Below, piece by piece: positions 1-11,625 of a DNA stretch of 64,000 bases; position 1 is the first letter of the stretch; each line of letters opens with the position of its first letter. Made by a program: the position numbers and the translations under genes. The notes under the pieces are model-generated. The model was not told where the DNA came from and ran no database searches. It saw nothing but the letters and a program-made list of their open reading frames with translations. This stretch comes from Symsagittifera roscoffensis (taxonomy: Eukaryota; Xenacoelomorpha; Acoela; Convolutidae): assembly GCF_963678635.1 (NCBI RefSeq), contig NC_087062.1:38462518-38526517 (forward strand). The letters run 5' to 3'.

Positions 1-405
1 CGGCACATCAAGCTGAGCTTACCAAGGTCATATAAGACTAGATAACAAATTACCATTTCAAGGAGCACATGGAAGATTAACTTACGATCTCCATGATAAA
101 AATTGGATACCACACAATGGAATAAACAACCTCTCAAATTGTGAAGCAGATACAAAAAAAAGGATGCCAAGAAATAATGTTTTTTGATTGGAAAATACAA
201 CTTGAAAAAGTACAACTAACACCTGATTGAAAAGATGACACAATGATTTATCAAGAAATCAGACTCCCTCGCAAAAACGACCAAGGATATTGCGATCCCA
301 CTACACGCACACAAGCAACAATCGTTTGGTTCTCCGAAGATAGCTGTACCACATTTCAAGTAAAAATACACGCTAGAATGATAAAATTTCACCAAAACTG
401 TTTCA

Positions 406-1770
406 TTGAATCAATCCCGTTTGAAATGTAGACATGATCAACTTAGACATAGTAATTATCATTTTAGAAACATCCATAGTATAGAAAATAAATTGACACG
501 TTTCCAAATATACCCAGAAATGGAACTAGCATGTAAATACACCAAACCGCTTTACAAGACACAATATTCAGAACTTCTTGTCGAATACGAAGACGGTTTC
601 GACACGAAAACAGGAAAATTAACAATACATCCAATGGCTACATCTCACTCAACCACTGACAAAAACTCTTATGTCCCAGTAAAATTTCAAAAGAACACAG
701 GAAGAATTGGCGGAAAATTAAAACCACAAGACACAGACAGTACACGTTTACAAGACACAGACACGTTTAGAAGAACTATCACTCATGAGCAACACTCATT
801 TTGGCGCAATCCACTATGACATACAATTAGACATGAAATGAGACTACACAATAAGTATAATTTTTCAAGAAATATCTTTGACAGAGCTTGAAACTTTCCA
901 TCAATTATGCGAACTTGAACGCACGCAGATTTTACAATCACTCGCACTAGCAGTACTTAAAATCCCTTATGCAGGATATTTATTGTCGGGAAACAGATCA
1001 AATTTTATTGACTACGAAGAAAACATATTATGGTATTACACTTGTACCAAAAAAGTATCACCTTTATATGTTTTTGAAGATAAAAGATGCCCAAAAAGAA
1101 TCCCAATATTCTACAAAAATCAAGTACATTTTGTTGGTACACTCGCCCGCAGAACTTATTTTTGGGATACAGCAGTCTCAAGTGGATCAGAAAACAGCCA
1201 CAATGTAGTAAAATTAAACCCTGACGAAGATAAAAACTATCTTCTCACACCTTATCTTACACTAATGCAACCACTAAAATTTTCACCAGAAAGCATTAGA
1301 GCTATTGCACGCAACCCTAATATTGATTTACAATCAATCGGTATATATTTTATTGTTCTATATATTCAATACAACATCAATCCATAGATCAAAACCTATG
1401 CAAACTTGCAGAAACAGCAGGCTTTTCAGACATATACGAACAAGATATAAAAGATTACCTTTACTTAAATGGCGAAAAATACAGACCACAAGATATATCA
1501 CCAACAATTTTTTTAAGTTTTGTAAATCTAAAGAACGAATTTTTTGCCTTTCTAGGATGGCCCCATTACATTTTAGAAAGATTGACTATATTATGCGCAA
1601 TGTTTAATTTTTTTGGATTTCTTTTCTCTCTCTTAAAAGGAATCTATAAAACATGCGCTACACACACACAAGTAAACAGACAAGCAAGCGTAGCACGCAT
1701 ACTTTTTGCAGGATTTTTTGGAATATTCTCAACATCAATCAATATAATTCTTTTAGACGCTCATATATAA
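406..1770 (+). pseudogene. Envelope glycoprotein-like coding remnant, chuvirus type, frameshifted
   Basis: Three consecutive pieces in different frames look like one type I membrane glycoprotein. The first runs 406-819. The second, from about 860 to 1387, holds the recognisable core: a Leu-rich stretch after ELERTQ, then SPLYVFEDKRCPKRIPIFYK and a Thr-Tyr motif, resembling the conserved cysteine/RIPIFY block of Jingchuvirales (chuvirus) glycoproteins. The third, about 1381-1770, carries a hydrophobic membrane-spanning segment (FFGFLFSLL) and a second hydrophobic stretch near the C-terminus. Frame changes lie near 820-878 and 1375-1395, so no intact product is encoded. The family assignment is from memory of motif order and is an inference. 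In such a protein the ectodomain would mediate attachment and fusion. Confidence 0.5.
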
Positions 1771-2059
1771 GAATACAATACCAAGCTATCAACAACACCA
1801 AACACGTAAAACGAATCACGAAACGATGCAAATACAACACCTACAGCATCACAATTGCAAAACCTCAACCATAATCACCCTCTATCATTAGTACTACAAA
1901 AATTCAGAAAAATCGCCCTAACAGACCTCATAACTTCAAGATCAAGCTATCCACAAAGCCCAATTCAACACATAATAACCCAAGAACCCAACATGGACGA
2001 CACATAGGAACAAAATAAAGAACAACCACATACCACTAATTTTCGTTCTCAGAACAACG

Positions 2060-3814
2060 ATCTTTTTAGCCCACGATGAGCCGCCAAGTTGGATCCCTCC
2101 ATCGATCAATTTCTCACCCAGCCAACCTCCAGAACAACCTCCCCATCATCCCACTTTTTGCTTCCCCCAACCTCAGTCACCTCATCATAACACTTCATCC
2201 AGCATGGATTCAGATACTAATTCCAACACCACAGTATATAACACTTTCTCCCAATTCAACAACACCGATATCGAAACACCCGACGAATTTGACAACTCTG
2301 AACCCAGTCCATTTACATTTTCCCGACCTCCGTTTCAACCCATCCATTCCCAAGTCAAAATTGAACCCTTTTCCCCTCCTTCTCCCATTTCATATGTTAC
2401 ACCCACATATTCCCCTTTAACTAGTGAGCCATCCGATAATAACGACCAAGATAACACACAAATATCACAAGAACTTGATAACTTCATAACACTACAACAA
2501 CTACTACAACACCCTCAAACACTAACTATTCACCAACTCTCACGATCTGTAACATCATCCAACCCCTCAACCCCAACCCCTCTTCAAATTACACAACTCA
2601 CAAAAACCCGACTCCCTCATCAACCCCATCATCTAGTACCAACCGTGCTTACTGAACCTTTAAAAGAAAATTCCCAAATACCCCACTCCCATCTAGCCCA
2701 GGAACATCCACCACATTTGTCAATCATCCACTTCATACTAATACCAAAGAATTCATTCAAATATGTCTACCTTTTTTCCCTCAATACACGTACTTCCATT
2801 CAGACTCCAATGATGAGAAACCCAATTATGTTAACGAATATGTTTTACACCCTACACTTACATGGACATCTTATTACCACTTTACTAACCCACTATCATT
2901 GCCACTAAATAACACCCCTTATGATAATGAAGTATGCAGCACCCAACGATATCTCCTAACAACAGCACTAACCCCAAAACAATTTACGCAAATAGGCTAC
3001 AGACAATCACTAACCAAATTCACAGCACCTAAAGCTAATGATTATTCTATCGATTATTACGACCATAACATCACTCGACCTAATGAAGACCTTTTTCTAA
3101 ATAACGACCCATTAGCTAGCCCCCAACTAACTGAAAATTTTTTCAAAAAGACCCCATACACCTTCACTCTCAACATCCTAAATAAAAAGTATGACAACGT
3201 TATCTCAGCAGCACTACGAAATATTCATGCTTATGATTCATACTTTAACAAATTTAACCACTTTTCACTAACCTTTCATTTCCTCACACCCAAAGAACAC
3301 TCATACATATACTTACTACCAGTTCATTCAACGCCATTAAACCCTCAATACACCAGCACGACAACCTCACCATCGATATCTATATATTAACTCTAGATAC
3401 ACATCACCATTTTTTCTTAACTTAACCTATTGTATTAAAGACACTAACTTACAAGGCACCCTCCGAAATTATGATCCCATCACCCAGATGTATATCTTCT
3501 GTCCCCTAACCAAACTCCTAAATGTAGACGAATCCCGCTCACTAATTATCCCTCACGAATTCCTCCAGCCCGTTGAAATCCCAATCCTAGAAATTATATA
3601 TAACACTCGCTATAACCACAAATTACATAATCTCATTCAAAACACACCGTATGAATAATCACCTCACACTGAAGAGCACAACATCATTGAAGCACTCGAA
3701 CTGCTTCGGCCAGTTCTACAAACTAAACACATCATTCGTTTGCTAGCTAAACTACTAACCTCATCTGATATCATCCACGATGTTTTTCCCCATGGCTTTT
3801 TCACCGAAAATTAG
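2060..3814 (+). pseudogene. Unrecognised Pro/Thr/Asn-rich ORF downstream of the glycoprotein
   Basis: I do not recognise this protein. The first part (about 2060-2640) is strongly enriched in Pro, Ser, Thr, Gln and Asn, with an internal ATG at 2204, and looks disordered. The second part (2899-3390) is more globular, with aromatic-rich stretches such as YSIDYYDHNI and FTLNILNKKYDNV. A third part to 3814 (ending HGFFTEN) is in another frame after about 3385. At least two frame changes are needed to read through, so it is decayed. It follows the glycoprotein on the same strand and shares its A/C-rich composition, so it is probably a late gene of the same element. It could be an accessory or structural protein; nothing in the sequence decides this. 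Confidence 0.35.
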
Positions 3815-5496
3815 GTAATATGAATTCAATATTTAACTAATAAATTTAAACAACACTTAACAATTTTTTTTCAATGTTCTCCTTTTTTCTTCATAGGCAC
3901 AATCATCAATCATCTACAAAACAAAAAGCAAAATAAAAAACAAAACTTTTTGTCAATCATAAATTTCTATTAACCTATCTAATAATTGAAGCAATAAAAT
4001 TCACCCGTACAAAGAAGAAAATTAAAGGTCAAAATTTTTCCCCCAAGCAGTAAATATTCATACAATTGAAAATAAATTAATAATTTCAACCCCCAAGTCA
4101 GGCAGTAAACTTCATTATTTTCAAGTAGTAAATTAATAAAAATCGATCATAAATTGCAAATAGCAGTACTAATCTTTTTACAGACGCTTCATTATATTCT
4201 CGCCCATAAATTCTATCCAAATTCGTATTGCTCGCCCACAAAGAATTGTTTAAAATAATGAATTTAAGTTTCAACTTTCACTGATAACAACTCTAACAAC
4301 CTATAACACGTTTCAAACTTGCCTTTAACTCGGTTGGAAAGGAATTATATAAAAATCCAAACTAACCAACGCAAGCTTACTAAACATAATAAATCACAAC
4401 CTAACAGCATGAACCATAAAAGAAAACCCGTGGTACGCAAACTGGATTAACACCAGCTTAGAACTAGATAAATTATTCTTTTGAAGACTACTTTTAAATC
4501 TGAACACAAAAGAACAAAAACACGAAAAAGTCAAAAGACAAACCCAAAAAATAACAATTTGATTTTTGAAAAAAAGTCATAACTAAGAAACAAAAGAAAA
4601 CACTAATGATAAAAAACAGCTAAAACAGGACCCTCCAAAAAGAGAGCACAAAATTATACCCTCACTTCTGGCCTAACCCACCAGAAGAGGACGTCCTGAG
4701 CATGCTCTATAGTCGGCCTCACCCACCGTGCTATATCCACGCTTTGTGACACCCACGACACTATTTTTGAAGGGAGTTACTCAAGTGTGAGTAGCTCTTA
4801 AAAATAACCGAACTAAATAATAACGCTTTTGCGCGATGAAAACTAATACAAGATCATGACTAAAAAACAAGATTAACAAAGATTTATATATGTAAAAAAT
4901 ACAATGCAATATATAGATAATATACATCCCAAAGATGAGCAGCAACGAATTTGACAACCCAATCACACTCCCACTACGGATTGGCAAAACCCACCTGAAA
5001 TGCTGCCTACAATCACTACACTCAATGGATTTGAAGAACGACTTGGCATCGCAGCAAGAGAAACCCATTGGAATAGAACAATGGCCATCTCGATGTTCAA
5101 GAATGGGTACAGATCCAAGTCACTAAGCACTGCATCCAAAGTCGAACTACATGCCGTTCCCAGACGAGATTGAGAATAGCAATATTCCTATCTACCAGAT
5201 CAACACTCATCACAACTGATCAGAATCATGATACGATCTCCCGAAACGATCGTGATGACAACCCTTCTTCCAAATCAGAAAAATAATAGGCTCGCAACCT
5301 CTAAAGAAAAACACCACCATCCATCCTCCACTACAATAAAGAACATTGAAAAACTAAAACTCTCTAAAACCCGGATGGGTGGAACCAGATCTAAACTAGT
5401 ATTTATCATTGGTTATTATTATGAGATTTTATCTCTAAAAAAATATTAAAAGCTAAACAATCATACTCCATCAAACTAACAAACGATTCATTGCAA
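3815..5496. other. A-rich non-coding stretch, no gene seen
   Basis: Continues the A-rich bias of the preceding remnant. Short ORFs on both strands (for example 4935-5126) have no recognisable motif. A small C-rich patch at 4660-4760 contains two similar pieces (CCTAACCCACC and CCTCACCCACC) of unknown meaning. It may be the 3' untranslated part of the upstream element. Confidence 0.4.
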
Positions 5497-5526
5497 GGTG
5501 TTGAAACTACTTGTAGTTTCAACACC
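5497..5526. repeat. 30-nt near-perfect palindrome, possible LTR 5' edge
   Basis: GGTGTTGAAACTAC and its exact reverse complement are separated by only TT, a 14-bp perfect stem. The inner part begins TGTTGAAAC. About 220 bp downstream there is an AATAAA (near 5725), followed by CTTACA at about 5745. A TGT...ACA unit of roughly 250 bp with an internal poly(A) signal fits a 3' LTR of the upstream env-bearing element. I see no second copy in the window, and the polypurine tract expected just upstream is weak. Confidence 0.35.
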
Positions 5527-5745
5527 AGAACAATTTGAATTAAACTTAGATTACAGTTGTTCTCATTCTGGAACTAACTCGCGTAAACCGGTGTACACTA
5601 GATCTATTGAGACTAAGAGATATAAGAGTAGGTGAAAGTCTCTCGCATGCTACAAGACTTCTAACGCCGTATTTCAATTGTCCTGTGTTTTTTTTAATTA
5701 TACGTGTGAAACTTTCTTCGTCATTAAATAAACTCAGTTTTCTTA

Positions 5746-6498
5746 CATGTCTTTCATTGCAACAAACATTTTACTAAAAAACTCAACAAAAACTTCCTGT
5801 ACTTTAACTTTACCAGTTTATAGTAAGGCCAAGTCCCACCGTTCCTTTAGAACTGAATTTGACCGATGTAGAAATTTCAATTTTTTTTGCAGGAAAAGAA
5901 AGGGAAATAACCAACAAAAAGAGAAAGCTCGTTTTCAAAGAAACAAAAGACACTATAAAACACATGTACTCTCAAAAAAATGTTAAGGCAAATTTTTGTA
6001 CTTTCAAAGACTTGGAACCAAAAGTCTTAAAAAAACTTTACAAGAGTGAACTGGAGGAGCTGAAGCTGTGATCAAGCGAAACGTTCCAAACGATGACGAT
6101 AAGCTATCATAACATCCTGCTAGAGTCTAATTATATGAGAGATTATAATATCCAAGATCCACCTGGAAAAGTTTTGTTAATGTAAATCCATTCTCGGAAA
6201 ATGAGTTATATGACAAGCAGAAAAGAGATATTGAAGCTCCTTAAGGTAGTCTCAGTGGAGTTGGTAACTCGCACCTGGATTTTTTCCTCAAGTACAGCAA
6301 AACTACGAAAATTCATGCAGCTTTTCTTGACGTTGTAAGAGTGTGTTTAGTTTTCGTATCAACTACTTACTAGGTCATTTATCTGAAATTATTCTAGGTA
6401 TTATCTAGGCATTTTCCAGAGCATTTACCTTTTGATCATGAAAATTTTCTACCCGCATTAGAGTTCTATGAATAAAAGTCGCTTATATTTGAGTTTTT
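5746..6498. other. No confident gene; one exon-like patch
   Basis: A short Lys/Glu-rich frame (5859-6071, containing ISIFFAGKEREITNKKRK) follows an acceptor-like TTTTTTTGCAG at about 5880-5892, but nothing upstream or downstream continues it and no family is recognisable. The remainder is AT-rich with no visible structure. Confidence 0.3.
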
Positions 6499-6643
6499 TA
6501 TCAGTGTCCACAAAAGTGAAAACAGATAGATTATAATCAATCAAAATGAATTATAATATTACTATTTTTCGAGGCAAGAAAATCCTTTTTTCATCCATTA
6601 TAATCAAGTTTTTTTTTTCACTTTTGTAGATACTGACAATGAA
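6499..6643. repeat. Fold-back element (MITE-like)
   Basis: TATCAGTG-TCCACAAAAGTG near 6500 is matched in inverse orientation by CACTTTTGTAGATACTGA near 6620-6640. ATTATAAT motifs sit on the inner sides, giving arms of about 40 bp around a short AT-rich loop. No clear target-site duplication. Confidence 0.45.
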
Positions 6644-6935
6644 ACTAAATTGTAATAGATTTTTTCCACTTTACTCAGATGCGAATTTCAACGCACATAA
6701 AGTCTTTTCTACGTTTTAAGGTTAAGTTGGTTAGTTGTTGTTTAAATTATTTTTTTTTCTGCCTAACTTTGGTATTTTTGTTATTTTTTTATGTTACTCA
6801 ATAACTGAATTTTGTTCCTTTCATCAATTTTCTTAAATTATTAGAAAATTTGGGGGAGGATATGGCAAAGTTGGAAGTTCTAATCCCCTTTCCATTACCC
6901 ATAAGCCTTTGCCTCTTTACAAGCCCCCTCACATT

Positions 6936-7065
6936 GGGGGGGGGGGGGGGGGCAAACGTTGGGAGGGGCAAACGTTAAGGGCAAAGGTTAGGGGGGTGGG
7001 GGCAAACGTTAGGGGGTGGGGGCAAACATTAGGGAGTGGGGGCAAACGTGAGATGTGGTTCAGAT
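6936..7065 (+). repeat. G-rich tandem repeat with quadruplex potential
   Basis: A run of 17 G is followed by about five degenerate units of 16-22 bp with the core GGCAAACGTTAGGGGGTGGG. Each unit supplies two or more G-tracts, so the array could form G-quadruplexes on the plus strand. TTAGGG occurs in three units, but the unit is not telomeric. Confidence 0.75.
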
Positions 7066-7373
7066 GAGGTGCGGGGGGGTGGTTGGGGTGTTGTTTCAGG
7101 TTGGGGAGGAGGAGAGCAAAGGGGCATGGGGGCGAGAGCTTAATGGATTTTTTTTTGCAAATTGAGTTTAGGTTTACAAATGGATTAGGCCGTACACTTG
7201 CTTTGCAAAGTTTCCGCATAACTCATTTGATACATGCAGAAATCCTTGCAAAAGTTTGCACGACAGGAAACAAAAATAAAGTGGAAAAAACTATTTTAAT
7301 GTGATTTTCTACTTATTCCATTATTCATTATAATGGATTTCAAATGAATTATAATGCATATTGTTTTTGCGAG

Positions 7374-7397
7374 AAAAATGGATTTAAATCCATTTTT
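7374..7397. repeat. 24-bp perfect palindrome at the edge of the large GC-richer element
   Basis: AAAAATGGATTT is followed immediately by its reverse complement. Directly after it the base composition shifts from AT-rich to roughly balanced and coding-like sequence begins, so this may be a terminus or insertion boundary of the 7.4-22.4 kb element. Confidence 0.5.
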
Positions 7398-7446
7398 AGC
7401 ACTAAGCCAAACGAAAGATCTACGAGTTCCGACAGCAACCGGCTGA

Positions 7447-8774
7447 GTGACCAACCCGGATCCGAGTGACACCCTAAGTGATCCAGTCGTCGAGCAGACG
7501 ATGCAGAAGCTGATAGAAGCAGCTGGACGACTCTTAGCCCACAGGAGTGTGCCAGGTTCCGGGGTGACTGCACCCTATGGAACGATCCAAGATACAAGCA
7601 GGGTAGAGCTCTCCCAGGAAACGATGAGGAGAACGGGAGCTGACACCACAACGAGACCAATAAAGACCTCAAAAGTCCCAGACAAGAAGATAAGGGAAGT
7701 GCTGATGAAAAAAGTGTCCCGCGTGTGTTTGATATACATAAGAACAGCCAGGTGAAGAACCACTTTACAGAAGTCCCAGACACGGATGTGCGAGCATGTT
7801 TCAATCGATCGACGTGGATTCCACCAGTAAACATGCAGCAACCGCCGCTCGGGACATCACATTTGATACTGGGCGACAGTTTGGTGAGAGTTATACAGAA
7901 CTTGAGGATCTCGTGGATCACCACGGTGACGGCCTTTGGAGGCGCCACGAAAGCCCAGCTGTATCGAATGGTGGAGCTGATGACCCCAGGAAGAATCCCA
8001 GGTATAATGATCTTAATAGGCACGAACAATGTGTCCAGGAGTTCGGATGAAGAGGAGGCACAATGGGAATTGATGATGATATGCCTATTTACCACTATCT
8101 GGCAGAAGTTTAAGGACGCGGTACTGACCATCTGCATCGTCCCGATGAGCACGAAAACGTTAACGCCGACAGAAATGAGGCAAAACGAAAGGGTCATCAG
8201 ATTAAATAACATATTGAGAAATCTGGCGAGTCGCAATGCTGGACGAATGATCCTGATGGATTTAGAACATGAGCTGAGAGCCATAGATAAGGACCGATTC
8301 ACTACAGATCGAATCCACTTTGACAGTATAAAGGGACAAGCCTGGCTGAACTGTGTCTTCCAGGAGCGACTAGACGAACTAGAGGTCGAACTCTTTGATA
8401 GAGGAGTGCTGAGGAGGGAAGAAACCACGAACGAGCCGGCGCTCTCGCTCTTCGTGCCCCCTAATCCAGAGACACGACTGGGATCAATGCCAGCAGTGCC
8501 CCAGGTGCCGCAGAGCTCCAGCGATCTGCGGAAAAGAACGGACGTACTGGACCGACTGGGCGAAGCGCCTGTGAGGAGGTCTATTCATCCGCGACGGAGA
8601 TTAGGACCTGTCAACTCAACAACGAACATGACATCAGGAAGCTCAAGATCGGAAACAACGAGTACAAGCCGAGAAGAGCGACGTCCAGACAGAAGTTGTC
8701 TGATGTGGCCGAGAACCATACCTTCCCCCTGGCATGTCTATAAACAAGACTTGATGAAATTGAATCTTCAATAG
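7447..8774 (+). pseudogene. SGNH/GDSL hydrolase-like domain, start of the decayed polyprotein
   Basis: Two overlapping frames (7447-7755 and 7725-8774) join near 7720. From about 7860 the second frame shows the SGNH hydrolase blocks in order: GDSLVR with the nucleophile Ser, a Gly-rich turn AFGGAT, GTNN (block III, the Asn of the oxyanion hole), and TDRIHFD (block V, DxxH dyad) about 145 residues after the Ser. All four catalytic landmarks are intact. SGNH enzymes are usually esterases or lipases; related esterase domains occur in ORF1 of CR1-type LINEs. The C-terminal part is Arg/Ser/Thr-rich and likely disordered. The ORF ends at a TAG, yet the same frame continues as plausible protein, so the stop is probably an inactivating mutation. 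A long antisense ORF here is a shadow. Confidence 0.6.
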
Positions 8775-10385
8775 GTGAAGTTTGCGGCCGACTCTATGAG
8801 GATGCTGAATGGAACTAGGCTCTCTGTGAACGGGCTATACTCGATCGTGGGAGTGAGCTGGTTGATAGCAGCTGGTATCAACTTTAGCTCCACAAAGGCC
8901 TCGCGCGGGTCGAGTAAATGCCAGAACTTTGCAGGACGTACGAATGAACCATGGCGAAGGAAACCGAGAAGAAAGACCAGGAAGATTTTTGATGACGAGA
9001 GCACCAAAAGGACAGCATGTGAAGATTTTCAAACAAGTGCGAGCAGCTCCATCTCATGTAAAAGAAAGGGCTTATCCGAAACAAGTAGCCCAACAAGGTG
9101 ACTTCGACAGATATGGCGAGCTGAAATTTGGGATGGACGAGACCATCTTTGCGGCGTACTACAAGGTTGAAATGAGGAAAGCCAAGATATTGGTAGTTGC
9201 AAGCTCCGACTTTGTGCATACTTCCGAGTCCTTGTTTTGGTCTGATGTGATAATGCTCGCGGCAACCAACCTAGACGTGATGCAGTCTGTATCAAGGGCT
9301 ATCGGGGTCCAACGACAAAGAGATATGAACCAGAGAACAGTAGTGTTCGGCGGCATAAACGATCACTTGTATAGTAGGGGTTTCCTGCAGACTTAGAGAG
9401 CCTACATTGGCGGAAGATGCAGTGTGGCCAGCAAAAAAAGATATTCTAGAGTCCATGGGCGAGATAATGGACGTGTTAAAAGAAGGAGCATTCACGAAAA
9501 CAACACCAAAAGTTGTATTTGCGTTGTCTCCGTGAGATGCACATCTCACGGATGGTTTGAAATTCGTGTATGCAATGGTGGCACTGTTCTCAGAAGGGAA
9601 GTATGATGTGATCATATCTGCCCCGAACCGCGAAGTGGAAGCGAAAAACCTGAGACCACTTAGGGCAGAATTTTTCGGACATCTCAAATGCCATGCGAGG
9701 GTTCAAGGACCATTCGCTACACATGGTAGCACTGGATGAGTTGTTGGGGTTGGAACTGTCCAATTTCAGCAGGCAGCTCAAGTTAAAACCAGGAATCAAC
9801 GATGATCATCAAGTGATAGTGGCGATGTCCAATGACTTGTGCTTCAGAGGAATGGAAATAAAAGAAGAAGGAGAGAAAGGGCAGAACTCGAAAGAAACGA
9901 AAGCTCACTTGGAAGCGATGGTTTTGCCAACGAAATTAGAGGCCAGCAAGTGGGTGCACTTGACTCCTCGAGTAGCAGCATTGGGCGCGCACGTTCTCGA
10001 GCGAGGCCCGGCGATGATTATGAAGATTCACGCCTACCTGGTGGAAGAGTTGAACCTAGCAGAGAAAGCGGAAGAAAAGTCAGCCGAATTCGTGAACAGG
10101 ATGTGCCAAGTAACTCTTGAAACTTTATGGACGCAGAATCTATGGGTAGAAGAAGGCTACGATAGGACCGACAGGTTAGGAGCAGGATAGACCGCGTCCT
10201 TCCTGGTGAAAGTCTACCCCGCACTCTCTCGGTTCCCGATAAAAGAGTTCCTTAAAGCGGTTACAGAGTTATCGATAGTAGTGATCCTAGCATTGTTCGT
10301 GACGCTTGGAGCAGAGAATTTCGTGAAAGGACCAGTGCTACTGCTCATCGGGGAGTACAGAACTTGCGGCTGGACGGACTTCTGA
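8775..10385 (+). pseudogene. Decayed polyprotein, second segment
   Basis: No recognised family. Plausible protein continues in shifting frames: 8775-8900, then 8929-9396 (contains KAKILVVASSDFVHTSESLF and VVFGGINDHLYSRGF), 9397-9690 (contains DILESMGEIMDVLKEGAF and SEGKYDVIISAPN), and 9693-10190 (rich in Leu, Glu, Lys; contains SNFSRQLKLKPGINDDHQV). About 10195-10350 gives a hydrophobic stretch (LSIVVILALFVTLGAE) that could span a membrane. At least four frame changes are needed. The order and direction match the flanking segments, so I read this as one original coding region. Confidence 0.45.
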
Positions 10386-11620
10386 CACTAATTGCGATCA
10401 CCCATGGGAATTTGGGAGGGCTGATGAATTTGACCCGCTACCCCAAGCAAATGAAAGAAAACGCAAGGAAATTTGATATGAAAAGATCCACGGACTCATG
10501 GACCAAACAGGAGACCTGAGACATACTTGCAGCAGAATCGCTTTGGAACAGAGGAAGACGAAACGATTGAAAAAGATGAAGATATGCCCCTTTTGACTGA
10601 TTTGAGCCTCGCTATGAGGACTTCGGGGAACCACGGAATTTGTGACGGTGATATACGGTCCTGCAGTAACATTCGCGTTCCCTGACGTCAAGGCGGTTCC
10701 GTATAGAAGGTCGGTGTTGCACCTGAACCTCATTTCAGCAGTGGATGGGAGCGCACTCAATTGGTGTGAGCAAAATGTGTTACGAGAATTGATGAGCGAA
10801 GATTTGCTGTTAGCGAAGGTATCAGAGCCAGAGATGACCGCAATAAATTTTGATGATCATTTCCGTGACCGAATGGGTGAAGTAGACAGAGGGCATATCG
10901 AAGTGTTCCCGAAACTCTGGAACTTGAGGCCCTATAACAAGACGAATGGCGAAACTCCTCGTTAAATTGCCTCGTAGCACAATGTGAGAGAAGAGACGAA
11001 AGGCTCTGGCGACTACAGAAGCTGCCAGAAGAAATACCTGAATTCACCTTGATCAGAAGGATGTTGCTCGGAGCAGACTCCTTAGTACAAACTCCCATGT
11101 TGAGAGCCTTTGAAACAAACGAAAGGAGGATGGCGAAGTTCTCTGAGTCGATGGACCCGTTATTCGTGGGCAGAAACCCTGCCGTAATTCACTACACGCA
11201 GTTTGCATACACGGATGAATCGACGAGGAGACGAATGACAAATGCAGCCAATCCGAAGTTTGGGAGATTTAAGGAAGAGTGGGCGACATTGGACCTGGCG
11301 CCAAAGAACATGAGAGGCAAGGTCGACTTGCAGGAAGCCGCGCTAATCGTAATGAACGTGAAACCGAAATTGTCAATAAGCGGGAAACTGTTGACGAGGG
11401 CTGCACTAGCACCCTTCAGCTGAGAAGAAGTCAAGATAAAGCACGGAGAAGAAGAAGACAAGTCAACTGGCAGGTTGGTCGTATCAAAGTTTCCAGACGG
11501 GACAAGGAGTGAAGAGCAAGGCCCTTCGAGTTCACAAGGAGGGAGAAAACCGTCGATCGGAAGAACCCATGCAGTAGGATCCTGATCCAGCAGGAAAAGA
11601 TGACGATAAGGCTTCGACAG
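10386..11620 (+). pseudogene. Decayed polyprotein, third segment
   Basis: No recognised family. 10642-10965 reads well as protein (VIYGPAVTFAFPDVKAVPYR, then NWCEQNVLRELMSEDLLLAK). 11049-11423 continues in another frame (LLGADSLVQTPMLRAFE, FVGRNPAVIHYTQFAYTDE, KVDLQEAALIVMNVKPKL), followed by a charged Glu/Lys-rich tail to about 11590. Overlapping antisense ORFs are shadows. The amphipathic, Leu-rich composition suggests a folded protein, but I can assign no activity. Confidence 0.45.
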
Positions 11621-11625
11621 GTGGG

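Larger units (their letters stand above)
1..3815 (+). mobile_element. A/C-rich retroelement or integrated-virus remnant (3' part)
   Basis: The plus strand is strikingly rich in A and C and poor in G, unlike the T-rich DNA later in the window. It carries two successive coding remnants in the same direction: an envelope-glycoprotein-like gene (406-1770) and an unrecognised Pro/Thr-rich ORF (about 2060-3814). Both are broken by frameshifts. No reverse transcriptase, protease or integrase is visible, so any gag-pol would lie before the window. The glycoprotein suggests either an env-bearing LTR retroelement (BEL/Pao elements with chuvirus-like glycoproteins are known in animals) or an endogenous viral element. 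The left boundary is outside the window; the right one may be the LTR-like stretch near 5499-5745. Confidence 0.5.

Noticed and set aside
6953-7065. Telomeric repeat
   Set aside because: TTAGGG appears only as part of a longer, different G-rich unit.
6929-7219. Pro-rich minus-strand ORF
   Set aside because: Product of the G-rich tandem repeat; low complexity only.
7349-8428. 359-codon minus-strand ORF
   Set aside because: Antisense of the SGNH-like domain; Ser/Leu-rich composition typical of a shadow frame, no motif.
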